Shown one piece after another: positions 1 to 7,155 of a stretch of 8,937 nt of DNA. The DNA comes from Treponema sp. Lineage in GTDB: Bacteria > Spirochaetota > Spirochaetia > Treponematales > Treponemataceae. Made by a program: the position numbers and the translations under genes. The stretch spans positions 1 through 8,937 of the forward strand of contig JABUUX010000378.1 of assembly GCA_021442965.1 (NCBI GenBank), in the 5' to 3' direction. Under the pieces are notes generated by a model that ran no database searches, had not been told where the DNA came from, and was given only the letters and a program-made list of their open reading frames with translations. Position 1 is the stretch's first letter; every line of letters starts with the position of its first letter.

Positions 1-1
1 T

Positions 2-622
2 ATGGCAAAAATTAAGCTGACAAAAAATGAGCAGAAAGTTCAGAAAGATGCGTTGAAAATGTACCAGCGATATCTTCCGACTCTGCTTTTAAAAAAACAA
101 CAGCTGCAGACAGAAATTCGCTCGATTGATGCCAAAGCCAAAGAAGTTAGGGAGCAGCGTGTAAAACTGGAAGCCGAATTCAAAGAATGGATTTCGGTTT
201 TTGGAGAAGCCGATGCTTTTAAGCCGGATATGGTAACTGTCCGCAATATAAAAAAGGGAATTGGAAATATTGCGGGTGTTACAATTCCAGTTTATGAAGG
301 AGCTGACTTTGGACGGGGAGATTACGATTTATATGAAACTCCTCTTTGGATTGATATGGCTGCTGATCGTATGGAAAAAACACTTTCCCTGGATTTGGAA
401 GCCGAAGTTCTTGATGAACAGGTAAGACTTCTTTCAAAAGAATTACGTACTACAACACAGCGTGTAAATCTTTTTGAAAAAGTAAAGATTCCTGAAACCA
501 AAGCAAATATCAAAAAAATCTCTGTTTATCTGGGTGATGAACAGGTTGCTGCAGTTGTCCGAAGTAAAATTTCAAAGAAAAAACTTCAGGCTGTTCAAGA
601 CGATGAGGAGGCTCAGAAATGA
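2..622 (+). CDS. atpD: V-type ATPase subunit D (central rotor shaft)
   Basis: This 206-residue protein matches the V/A-type ATPase D subunit, the long antiparallel coiled coil that forms the central shaft and transmits rotation between the catalytic A3B3 head and the membrane ring. The N-terminal part (about 1-65) is rich in Lys, Gln and Glu with heptad-like spacing, as is about 120-165. These are the two helices expected to pair, with a short globular middle segment between them. The C-terminus is basic and then acidic, a usual tail for this family. The length is normal for the family. The ATG is the second base of the window, so its ribosome site lies outside and the start rests on homology to typical N-termini. 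The stop overlaps the next start (ATGA), implying translational coupling with subunit I. Subunits A and B probably lie just upstream. The symbol follows V-type usage (also ntpD) and is not F-type AtpD (beta). Confidence 0.93.
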   Translation: MAKIKLTKNEQKVQKDALKMYQRYLPTLLLKKQQLQTEIRSIDAKAKEVREQRVKLEAEFKEWISVFGEADAFKPDMVTVRNIKKGIGNIAGVTIPVYEGADFGRGDYDLYETPLWIDMAADRMEKTLSLDLEAEVLDEQVRLLSKELRTTTQRVNLFEKVKIPETKANIKKISVYLGDEQVAAVVRSKISKKKLQAVQDDEEAQK

Positions 623-2538
623 TTGAAAAAATGAAAAAAGTCTCTATCGTTGTGCTGAATCGGGAGCGGGACGAGGCTTTGAAAGATCTTCGTAAACTTG
701 GTCTTGTTCATTTGGAACCAATGGAAGGATCCAGTGAAAAACTTGCAGCCTATAAAGAAGTTTATAATAATGCAGTTGTAGCAGAATCTGTTTTGGGTGA
801 AGTTAAAATGTCCAAAAAGAAAAAGAAATTTGGACCTGAACTTGAAAGTGAAAAAACAAAGGTTCTGTGTGCTCGTGTTGTTTCTGAAGCTGAAAGAAAA
901 AAACAGCTTCTTGAAATAATATCTGCCGATGTTAATGAACTGGATCGTTTTACTTTGTGGGGGGAAGTTAATCCTGAAGATTTTGCTTACCTAAAGGAAA
1001 AAGGTATTTCCCTAAAAATGTATGAACTTCCTGCATCAAAATATACAAGTATTGATAAAGACATTGAAACAATTCTTGTAAATAATGATTCCAGAATTGT
1101 TCGTTTTCTGCTTATAGGAGATGAACGCCCTGATAATATGATTCCAGAAGCCTTTGAAATTCCTCTTCCAAGGTGTTCTACTTTGGAACTTCAGAAGGAA
1201 ATCCAAGACTGTGAAAAAGAGATTGATGAAATTGACAGATTCAAAAAAGAAAGTTCTGTTTATATTCCTGCTATAAAGACTTATAGAAAAAAACTGGAAT
1301 ATGATATCGAATTTGAAAATGTCAGTGCAGGAATGGGAAAAGAATCTGAAGGATCAGAGACTGATTTGGCATGGCTTTCAGGTTACGTTCCAGATTTAAA
1401 TCTTGAAGAATTCAAAAAATTTGCAAAAGAACACGACTGGGCTGTAGCATGGCAGGAACCAGAAAATCCTGATGAAGTTCCTACAAAACTGAAGAATAAT
1501 AAATTTGTAAGTCTTATTTATCCTCTTACAGATTTTTTGGGAACAGTACCTGGTTATGCAGAATATGATATTTCAGGTTGGTTCCTGTTGTTCTTTACAG
1601 TATTTTTTGGAATGATTTTTGGAGATGGTGGTTACGGTCTTTTACTTCTTGCTATTTTTCTTATTCTTTCTCTTAAAAATGTTATCCAAAAGAAAAGAAT
1701 TCCAGCTTTGTATCCACTTGGAATACTAATTAGTGCAGCCACTGTAATATGGGGAATGGTTACATGTACTTGGTTTGGTTTGGATATGAAAATCCTTCCT
1801 GACTGGCTTAAAGGTTTGTCAATTCCACTTATTTCAAATGCTTATGCTGATGAATTGTGGCTTCCAGTCTGGTGCCCGCCTGAAGCTGAGGGCGGTCTTT
1901 CTACTGCGCAAAATCTTCAGATTTTCTGTTTTATTCTTGCTTTAATGCAGCTTTCTGTTGCACATATTAAGGCTATGATTCGAAATAGAAAAAGCTTGAA
2001 ATGTATTGGAGATTTAGGAGCACTTCTTCAATTGTGGGGAATGTTCTACGTTGTACTTTCGATGGTAGTAGATGGAAAAATCTTCAGTTTTGGATTGGTT
2101 ATAGAAGGCATTCCTGTAGGCCTCATAGCAATTGGGTTGGTCGGTTTTGGTTTTGTTCTCAGTTTTGTTTTTGCAAACTATGAGGGTAAAATTGGAGCTT
2201 CAATTCTGGCAAGTGTTAAAGGAATTATTTCTGTACTGCTTGGAGTTGTAAACGTATTCAGTGATATTGTTTCCTACATCAGATTGTGGGCAGTAGGACT
2301 TGCTGGTGCCGCTATTTCTTCTACAGTAAATACAATGGCTGGACCGCTTTTAGGACATTTTATAATGTTTGTATTTGCAGTCCTTCTGTTAGTTTTTGGA
2401 CACGGATTGAATATGATTTTAAATCTGCTTTCCGTTGTTGTTCATGGTGTACGTTTGAATACACTTGAGTTTTCAAGTCATCTTGGTATGTCATGGTCAG
2501 GCTTTAAATACCAGCCTTTCAAAGAAAGAGCTGAATAA
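619..2538 (+). CDS. atpI: V-type ATPase subunit I (membrane stator, a-subunit homologue)
   Basis: This 639-residue protein is the stator subunit of the V-type ATPase. It holds the peripheral stalks and forms the ion half-channels against the K ring. Residues 1 to about 315 are a hydrophilic cytoplasmic arm with charged helical stretches. From about 318 to 615 there are roughly eight hydrophobic segments. Recognisable family motifs are the FFGMIFGDGGYG region (GDGGYG at 335-340), SYIRLWAVGLAGA containing Arg555, which corresponds to the essential channel arginine, and a C-terminal VHGVRLNTLEF stretch. The start at 619 is supported by GAGGAGG at 605-611, seven bases upstream and inside the end of the D gene. 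A second Met at residue 5 has no better site. It overlaps D by 4 bp and is followed after 41 bp by subunit K. Length and motif order fit a bacterial subunit I, and no damage is visible. Confidence 0.95.
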   Translation: MIEKMKKVSIVVLNRERDEALKDLRKLGLVHLEPMEGSSEKLAAYKEVYNNAVVAESVLGEVKMSKKKKKFGPELESEKTKVLCARVVSEAERKKQLLEIISADVNELDRFTLWGEVNPEDFAYLKEKGISLKMYELPASKYTSIDKDIETILVNNDSRIVRFLLIGDERPDNMIPEAFEIPLPRCSTLELQKEIQDCEKEIDEIDRFKKESSVYIPAIKTYRKKLEYDIEFENVSAGMGKESEGSETDLAWLSGYVPDLNLEEFKKFAKEHDWAVAWQEPENPDEVPTKLKNNKFVSLIYPLTDFLGTVPGYAEYDISGWFLLFFTVFFGMIFGDGGYGLLLLAIFLILSLKNVIQKKRIPALYPLGILISAATVIWGMVTCTWFGLDMKILPDWLKGLSIPLISNAYADELWLPVWCPPEAEGGLSTAQNLQIFCFILALMQLSVAHIKAMIRNRKSLKCIGDLGALLQLWGMFYVVLSMVVDGKIFSFGLVIEGIPVGLIAIGLVGFGFVLSFVFANYEGKIGASILASVKGIISVLLGVVNVFSDIVSYIRLWAVGLAGAAISSTVNTMAGPLLGHFIMFVFAVLLLVFGHGLNMILNLLSVVVHGVRLNTLEFSSHLGMSWSGFKYQPFKERAE

Positions 2539-2568
2539 AATAAAAATAATTAGCCCGATAAAGGGTAT

Positions 2569-2573
2569 AGGAG
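2569..2573 (+). promoter_or_regulatory. Ribosome binding site of subunit K
   Basis: AGGAG lies six bases before the ATG at 2580. It is a strong site for a gene whose product is needed in many copies per enzyme. The rest of the 41-bp gap after subunit I is A/T-rich, with only a 3-4 bp potential stem (CCC near 2555, GGG near 2564). Confidence 0.7.
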
Positions 2574-2579
2574 TAAATT

Positions 2580-3008
2580 ATGACTTTTGATTTTGGTTTG
2601 TTTGGTGCTGCTGTGTGTATGGGAATTGCCGCTATCGGTTCGGCAGTTGGTATTGGAATTGCAGGACAGGCTGCTATTGGAGCGTGGAAACGTTGTTACG
2701 TAAACAATAAAGCCGCTCCTTTCATTCTTACTGTATTTGCCGGTGCTCCACTTACTCAGACTATTTACGGTTACCTTCTTATGAATACAATGAAAGATTC
2801 AGATAAGAATCCAGGATTCCTTCTTGGTCTTGGTATTGCTTCAGGTCTTGCAATGTGTTTCTCTGCAATTGCACAGGGAAAAGCCGGTGCTGCAGGTTCA
2901 GATGCCCTTGGGGATACAGGAAAAGGTTTTGCCCAGTATATTACTGTTGTAGGTCTTTGTGAAACAGTTGCTCTGTTTGCAATGGTATTCTCACTTATGG
3001 CCTGTTAA
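2580..3008 (+). CDS. atpK: V-type ATPase subunit K (proteolipid rotor ring)
   Basis: This 142-residue, very hydrophobic protein has two tandem helical hairpins, the duplicated proteolipid architecture of V-type K subunits (NtpK-like). The first hairpin has a glycine/alanine-rich helix (about 5-35) and a helix with APLTQTIYGYL (56-66). The second has GLAMCFSAIAQGKAGAAG (89-106) and a helix containing GLCETVALF (125-133). Glu128 is the ion-carrying carboxylate, while the first hairpin has Gln60 at the matching position, so there is one carboxylate per two hairpins. Thr59, Gln60, Gln99 and Glu128 line up with the Thr64, Gln65, Gln110 and Glu139 ligands known from the Enterococcus hirae Na+ ring. 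The last spacing (29 residues) is identical. It is the last gene of the operon, followed by a terminator. The start is fixed by AGGAG six bases upstream. Confidence 0.95.
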   Translation: MTFDFGLFGAAVCMGIAAIGSAVGIGIAGQAAIGAWKRCYVNNKAAPFILTVFAGAPLTQTIYGYLLMNTMKDSDKNPGFLLGLGIASGLAMCFSAIAQGKAGAAGSDALGDTGKGFAQYITVVGLCETVALFAMVFSLMAC

Positions 3009-3029
3009 ATAATATCAGGGTATATGAAT

Positions 3030-3060
3030 AAAGCTCTCCGTAATGGGGAGCTTTTTTTTT
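3030..3060 (+). terminator. Intrinsic terminator of the V-ATPase operon
   Basis: The stem AAAGCTCTCC (3030-3039) pairs with GGGGAGCTTT (3045-3054) over 10 bp, with one G-U pair and a five-base loop. The stem runs directly into a T-run that reaches 3060. It starts 21 bases after the subunit K stop, so it ends the D-I-K transcript and separates it from the signal peptidase gene. Confidence 0.9.
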
Positions 3061-3093
3061 CTAAAATCAAAAGTATTTCTTGTATTAATTATC

Positions 3094-3122
3094 TCGACTT
3101 TAATTTGATTCTGAATTATGCT
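3094..3122 (+). promoter_or_regulatory. Weak sigma70-like promoter candidate for the lepB-hemW pair
   Basis: TCGACT (3094-3099) and TATGCT (3117-3122) are separated by 17 bases, each matching the consensus at four of six positions. Because a terminator lies just upstream, lepB and hemW should need a promoter in this 125-bp gap. This is the best-spaced pair I found, but in such A/T-rich sequence it may be fortuitous. If used, transcription would begin only a few bases before the ATG at 3134. Confidence 0.25.
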
Positions 3123-3133
3123 ATTTTATATCT

Positions 3134-3853
3134 ATGAGCAAAAAGATTTATGCATATTCAGTAACCCAAAAAAAAGAACGCACTAAGAAAATTCTTGGAA
3201 CAATATTTTTTATTATTTTTTTTATTGCTTTTGTTAATTTAATATTGGCGTATCTTGTATTTCCTGTAAGGCAGACTTCTGAATCTATGTCTCCTGATTT
3301 TGAGTCAGGTTCTCTAGTTTTAGTCACTCCCATAACAAAGACTGTAAAAAGAGGTGATGTTATATTATTAAAACCTCAGACTAAAACAGAGAATGGAAAG
3401 GTATTTGTTTTTTGTGACAAAATGGTAAGTTTTTTTACAGGTCAACAATTTTCACTTATAGAAAAAAAAGGTTTACCTGGAACTCAGCAAAAACTGCGCC
3501 GTGTTATAGCTCTTCCAGGAGATACTATTTATATGCGTGATTATGTAATGTATATAAAACCTCAGGGAGAAAAACATTTTCTTACAGAATTTGAATTTGT
3601 TCAGCAGCGTGAAAAACAGCATCCTTATAATGTAACGTTTATGTCTGTTCCACCAACTTGGGATAACGAGATTGGTGTAAAAGGTTACTTTGATGAAGTT
3701 GTTCTTGGTGAGGATGAATATTTTGTGTTAGGTGATAACCGCAAAGCTTGTGATGATTCACGTCTTTGGGGTACTGTTTCGCATAAAGATTTTTATGCCA
3801 AAGCGCTGGTTGTTTACTTCCCATTTTCTAAATTCAGGATTCTTGCCCGTTAA
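3134..3853 (+). CDS. lepB: Signal peptidase I-like protein (S26 family) with altered dyad
   Basis: This 239-residue protein has the architecture of type I signal peptidase, which cuts signal peptides from exported proteins at the outer face of the inner membrane. A basic N-terminus (KKERTKK) precedes one membrane helix at about 20-42, followed by an outside catalytic domain. Visible motifs are SESMSPDF with nucleophile Ser51, RGDVILL (73-79), LRRVIALPGD (121-130) and GDNRKACDDSRLWG (200-213). Two departures stand out. The usual catalytic Lys before RxxGLPGD is Arg122, and the box E Ser that contacts that Lys (GDNRxxS) is Cys206. Lys120 lies two residues away. It may therefore be a divergent but active enzyme, a specialised paralogue or an inactive homologue. 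No clear ribosome site precedes the ATG. The start is supported by the signal-anchor topology. The stop overlaps the hemW start. Confidence 0.85.
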   Translation: MSKKIYAYSVTQKKERTKKILGTIFFIIFFIAFVNLILAYLVFPVRQTSESMSPDFESGSLVLVTPITKTVKRGDVILLKPQTKTENGKVFVFCDKMVSFFTGQQFSLIEKKGLPGTQQKLRRVIALPGDTIYMRDYVMYIKPQGEKHFLTEFEFVQQREKQHPYNVTFMSVPPTWDNEIGVKGYFDEVVLGEDEYFVLGDNRKACDDSRLWGTVSHKDFYAKALVVYFPFSKFRILAR

Positions 3854-5016
3854 TGCAGGTTTTTAAAAGTCTTTATATTCATATTCCTTTTTGCCTTTCT
3901 AAATGTGCTTATTGTGATTTTTTTAGTAAGCCTGTCTTATCTGTTCCTGATTCATATGTAGAGGCTTTATGTAATGAGCTTTCTTTTCGCCTGGATAATG
4001 ATGACACTAATATAGAAACTGTTTACATTGGTGGTGGGACTCCAAGTCTTTTAACTGAACATCAGATTACGCAAATATTTTCCAAAATATATTTTTACGT
4101 CAAGCGTGAAAATATAAAAGAGTGTACATTTGAAATTAATCCTGATGATGTTACAGAAAAACTTCTTGAAGTATTATATTCTTTTGGAGTCACAAGATTA
4201 TCTATGGGAGTGCAGTCTTTTGATAATAAAGTTCTGTCCTTTTGCAAAAGACGTGCTGACCGAAAACAGATTGAAAGGGCTTTCTCAATTATAGAAAAAA
4301 ATTGGGAAGGAGAACTGTCTATAGATTTAATTTCAGGACTTCCATATGAAACTGAATGTTCATTTTTTGAAGCATTGAATAAAGTTTGTAAGACAAAAGC
4401 AAATCATATTTCACTTTATTCGCTTACATTTGAAGAAAATACTTTAATGGGAAAAATGCTTGAGGAAGGAAAACTAAACTATGATTTTGATTTTAGCGAC
4501 AGTCTTTGGATTAAGGGAAGAGACTTTCTTAAAAGAAATGGTTTTGTTCAATATGAGGTTTCAAATTTTTGTAAAAATAATAAAGTGAGTTTTCATAATC
4601 TGAATTACTGGAATCGAGTTTCTTATTTAGGTTGTGGGAGCGGGGGAACAGGTTCTTTTTATAGGGATGATGGAACTGCTTTCAGATGGACAAATAATAC
4701 TGATATTGAAATCTATATAAAAACCTGGAAAGATAAATTATGTGATGATACTTCAGAAATTGAAGAAGTGAGTAAACTTGAGTTAAAGTTTGAATTTTTT
4801 ATGATGGGGTTACGGAAACTAAGCGGAGTATCAAAAAAACATTATGAAAATTCTTTTAAACAAAAATTTCCTGTTAAAGCTGAAGCTTTATTTAAAAAGT
4901 GGAAAAATGATGGATTGGCACATATTACTTGCTTGGAAGAGGATGTAATATATTCTTTGAATGAAAATGGTATTTTGTATTTGAACCGCTTTCTTGAAGA
5001 ACTTATAGTGGAATAG
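3853..5016 (+). CDS. hemW: HemW-type radical SAM protein (HemN-like)
   Basis: This 387-residue protein belongs to the HemN/HemW branch of radical SAM proteins. The 4Fe-4S/SAM motif is CxxxCxxC at Cys14, Cys18 and Cys21, followed by DF (CAYCDF), which is typical of HemW. HemN has an additional Cys (CxxCxC). Further motifs are GGGTPS (60-65), RLSMGVQSFD (115-124), DLISGLP (158-164), the HNxxYW motif HNLNYW (248-253) associated with heme binding in HemW, and a C-terminal FFMMGLRKLSG region (315-325). HemW is described as a heme chaperone rather than a coproporphyrinogen dehydrogenase, so a heme synthesis role should not be assumed. The GxGxGAHS loop after HNxxYW reads GCGSGGTGS here, losing the His. 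TAATG overlap with lepB indicates translational coupling. Its 3' end overlaps the convergent kinase gene by 14 bp. Confidence 0.88.
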   Translation: MQVFKSLYIHIPFCLSKCAYCDFFSKPVLSVPDSYVEALCNELSFRLDNDDTNIETVYIGGGTPSLLTEHQITQIFSKIYFYVKRENIKECTFEINPDDVTEKLLEVLYSFGVTRLSMGVQSFDNKVLSFCKRRADRKQIERAFSIIEKNWEGELSIDLISGLPYETECSFFEALNKVCKTKANHISLYSLTFEENTLMGKMLEEGKLNYDFDFSDSLWIKGRDFLKRNGFVQYEVSNFCKNNKVSFHNLNYWNRVSYLGCGSGGTGSFYRDDGTAFRWTNNTDIEIYIKTWKDKLCDDTSEIEEVSKLELKFEFFMMGLRKLSGVSKKHYENSFKQKFPVKAEALFKKWKNDGLAHITCLEEDVIYSLNENGILYLNRFLEELIVE

Positions 5017-6337
5017 TAATTGTAAATGTTGTTCCTTCTTTTACTATAGATTCAACTCCTATTGACCATCCTAAAGTATCAATAATTGTCTTAACAACTG
5101 AAAGTCCTATACCCATACCTTCTTCCCGTCTTGATGACGAGCCCCGATAAAAAAGATCAAATATATGATTTAAATCTGTTTTTGAAATGCCATAACCTGT
5201 ATCACTGATTTTTAATAAAATTTTGTTGTCTTGTTTAAATGCAATAATAGAAATCCTGTCATTTTCATCTGTGTAGCGTAATGCATTACTCATTAGATTT
5301 TCAAAAACTCTGTTTACAAGTTGGGGATCTAAAGGGATAAAAAAATCCTCATTTAAGTTAATATTAATTAAGGGAATTCTATTAAAAACACGACAGGTGC
5401 TTTCTGTATTCTGCCCGAATTCTATAATAAGTTTTGTAATGGAACCGTTATGAAGATTTTGCCTCCAATCGCTTGTTTCAAGTTTAACAAAATTAATAAG
5501 TGTATCAATCATTCCGTTCAGTTGATTTGCTTTTGTGTCAATAAGTGTGAGTGTATTTTTAAATTCTTCTTCAGTAATTACTCCGTCACGAAGTGCTTCA
5601 GTATATCCTTTGATAATGGCAACTGGAGTTCTAAGGTCATGACTTATACCCATAATGAATTTATTCTTTCTGTTTTCTTCATCAATTAATGAAAGTCTCA
5701 TTTTTTCGATTGAGTCCGAAATAGAGGTTATTTCATTTGTTTTATTTATTGGGATATCAATTTTTGTATCCAGTTTTCCAGAAGCTATATCCTGTGTTTG
5801 TTTTTCAAGTATTTTTATTGAGCGGAATACTGTTCTGGAAATATAAATGATTATGAAAAAGCAGTTAACAACCAAAAAGAAAAGTATTAAAAATAAGCTT
5901 TCTGTCATTTTTTGTCTTTTGTGAAATCTGTTTACTTGTCTGGGAAATCTTGTGAATACCATTAGGTCGGTAGATTCAAAAGATACAGATGTGGTTTGAT
6001 AAATGTATTGATTTGAATTTTTTTTGATAAAATCCCATAATTGTGTGATTGTTGATACATAGTCTGGTAAATTTGAAAAAGAAGAATATATTATTTCTGA
6101 CCCGTGAACAACAGTTGTCTCTACTCCCTGAGGCGTGCTTAAAAGTTCTTTTTTAAGTGCACTTAAGTCATTCTCTGAAAAATCATATTCTGAAAGTTTT
6201 TCGATTTCTTCTGCATCATTCATTTTAATCCTGTTGGGAGAAGAAAGAAAATTATAAACGGGAATAAAAACCGCACTTAAGAAAGGGATTGCAAATATAA
6301 ATAAAATAAGAAGCGTAAATTGTTTTCGAATCAGCAT
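5003..6337 (-). CDS. Membrane sensor histidine kinase
   Basis: This 444-residue kinase senses an unknown signal and phosphorylates the regulator encoded just upstream. A membrane helix at about 7-27 and a second at about 147-167 flank an outside segment of roughly 120 residues that I cannot assign to a known sensor fold. A HAMP-type linker follows (about 168-220). The dimerisation domain carries GISHDLRTPVAIIKGY with phospho-acceptor His233. The ATPase domain has FENLMSNALRY (345-355, N box), DTGYGI (379-384), IFDLFYRG (392-399) and GMGIGLSVV (407-415). All catalytic motifs appear intact. The ATG overlaps the end of the regulator gene by 7 bp, so the two are co-translated, with the regulator first. 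No strong ribosome site is visible, which fits coupling. The 3' end runs into hemW without a recognisable terminator between them. Confidence 0.92.
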   Translation of the reverse strand: MLIRKQFTLLILFIFAIPFLSAVFIPVYNFLSSPNRIKMNDAEEIEKLSEYDFSENDLSALKKELLSTPQGVETTVVHGSEIIYSSFSNLPDYVSTITQLWDFIKKNSNQYIYQTTSVSFESTDLMVFTRFPRQVNRFHKRQKMTESLFLILFFLVVNCFFIIIYISRTVFRSIKILEKQTQDIASGKLDTKIDIPINKTNEITSISDSIEKMRLSLIDEENRKNKFIMGISHDLRTPVAIIKGYTEALRDGVITEEEFKNTLTLIDTKANQLNGMIDTLINFVKLETSDWRQNLHNGSITKLIIEFGQNTESTCRVFNRIPLININLNEDFFIPLDPQLVNRVFENLMSNALRYTDENDRISIIAFKQDNKILLKISDTGYGISKTDLNHIFDLFYRGSSSRREEGMGIGLSVVKTIIDTLGWSIGVESIVKEGTTFTITIPL

Positions 6338-7038
6338 TGTTTTAGTGTAAACATATACCCCTGACGGTAAATAGTGTTTATGAATTCCGGTTTTAAAGGA
6401 TCTTTTTCAAGTTTTTTTCTGAGCCTCTGTATGTATACAGCAACGGCAGTTATATCTCCATAACTAACTTTCCACACAGCATCATAAATCTGTTCCGGAG
6501 TAAGTGTTTTTCCGGGATTTTTAAGAAGAAATTCTAAAACCTCATATTCTTTTGTAGAAAGAGGGATTTTTACTGTTCCTTTTTTTAGAACGCAGGAATT
6601 TAAAAGAAGTGTATATTCTCCAAAAGATATGGATTCTTCTGCTTGTGAAAGAGTATTTGCCTGACGTCTGAGGTTTGCTTCAACTCTGGCAACAAGAACT
6701 CTTGGAGAAAATGGTTTTGTAACAAATTCATCGGCACCATAGTCCAAACCTTTTATGATATCTTCATCAGAGCCTCGGGCAGAAACAATGATTACAGGAA
6801 TTGCCTTGCTGTAGTTTTCCCTTAATTTATTAAGAAAATCAAAACCACTCATTCCGGGAAGATTTAAATCCAGAATAAAAAGGTCGGGTATTTTATTATT
6901 TTCAAGTTCATTTAATGCGTCTTCTGCAGTAGAAAATGCAGTTGCGGTGATATTTGCTTTAGAAAGATACAGACAAATTAAAGATGATATTTCTTCAACG
7001 TCTTCAATAACAAAGACTGTAGGATTCATATTTTCCAT
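6331..7038 (-). CDS. Two-component response regulator, OmpR/PhoB family
   Basis: This 235-residue DNA-binding regulator is the partner of the adjacent kinase. The receiver domain (about 6-125) has the acidic pair Glu12-Asp13, phospho-acceptor Asp57 in FILDLNLPG, Ser86 in VIIVSAR and Lys108 in VTKPF, so the phosphorylation site is complete. Residues about 135-233 form a winged helix of the OmpR/PhoB type, with LSTKEYEVLEFLLKNPG, a recognition helix near DITAVAVYIQRLRKKL and the wing INTIYRQGYMF. Two starts are possible. The first ATG (7038) would have almost no leader if the promoter at 7047-7075 is used. The second, at residue 4 (7029), has GGAAA five to nine bases before it and would suit that promoter better. 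The target genes are not known. The gene itself, or flgB just across the divergent gap, are the obvious candidates by position only. Confidence 0.93.
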   Translation of the reverse strand: MENMNPTVFVIEDVEEISSLICLYLSKANITATAFSTAEDALNELENNKIPDLFILDLNLPGMSGFDFLNKLRENYSKAIPVIIVSARGSDEDIIKGLDYGADEFVTKPFSPRVLVARVEANLRRQANTLSQAEESISFGEYTLLLNSCVLKKGTVKIPLSTKEYEVLEFLLKNPGKTLTPEQIYDAVWKVSYGDITAVAVYIQRLRKKLEKDPLKPEFINTIYRQGYMFTLKQC

Positions 7039-7046
7039 ATATTAAT

Positions 7047-7075
7047 ATTGTAAGTTTAATACTTAAAATCTTCAA
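7047..7075 (-). promoter_or_regulatory. Sigma70-like promoter for the regulator-kinase operon
   Basis: On the minus strand TTGAAG (7075-7070) and TACAAT (7052-7047) are separated by exactly 17 bases. They match the consensus hexamers at four and five of six positions. Transcription would start near 7040, about two bases before the first ATG of the regulator and about 11 before the second. An imperfect inverted repeat, TTTATG (7083-7088) and CGTAAA (7094-7099), lies just upstream of the -35 box and could be an operator, though this is speculative. Confidence 0.55.
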
Positions 7076-7121
7076 GAAACACTTTATGTATAACGTAAAT
7101 TTATCATCTTAGAAAAAAAAC

Positions 7122-7148
7122 TAAACTCTTATGTTTAAAAGCCGAAAA
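7122..7148 (+). promoter_or_regulatory. Sigma28 (FliA)-like flagellar promoter before flgB
   Basis: TAAA (7122-7125) is followed after exactly 15 bases by GCCGAAAA (7141-7148). The enterobacterial FliA consensus is TAAA-N15-GCCGATAA, so the -35 core and the spacing are exact and the -10 matches at seven of eight positions. It sits immediately before a flagellar gene in the correct orientation. The expected transcription start, a few bases after 7148, falls at or within a base or two of the flgB ATG at 7156, so the message would be almost or fully leaderless. An A8 tract (7113-7120) precedes the -35 box. Confidence 0.6.
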
Positions 7149-7155
7149 ATAGAGT

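Noticed and set aside
2001..2468. Two 60-codon open frames on the plus strand inside subunit I (2001-2183 and 2286-2468)
   Set aside because: They lie in another frame of a strongly conserved membrane protein gene, have unlikely compositions (many Cys, Trp, Arg) and lack ribosome sites.
3216..3223. T8 tract within the membrane-helix codons of the signal peptidase gene, a possible phase-variation site
   Set aside because: Runs of Phe/Ile codons in an A/T-rich genome give such tracts by chance. The frame is intact, and a single run of eight is weak evidence for slippage control.
5450..5846. Plus-strand open frames opposite the histidine kinase
   Set aside because: The kinase frame is intact with all motifs. 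These antisense frames resemble no family and arise from A/T-rich codon use.
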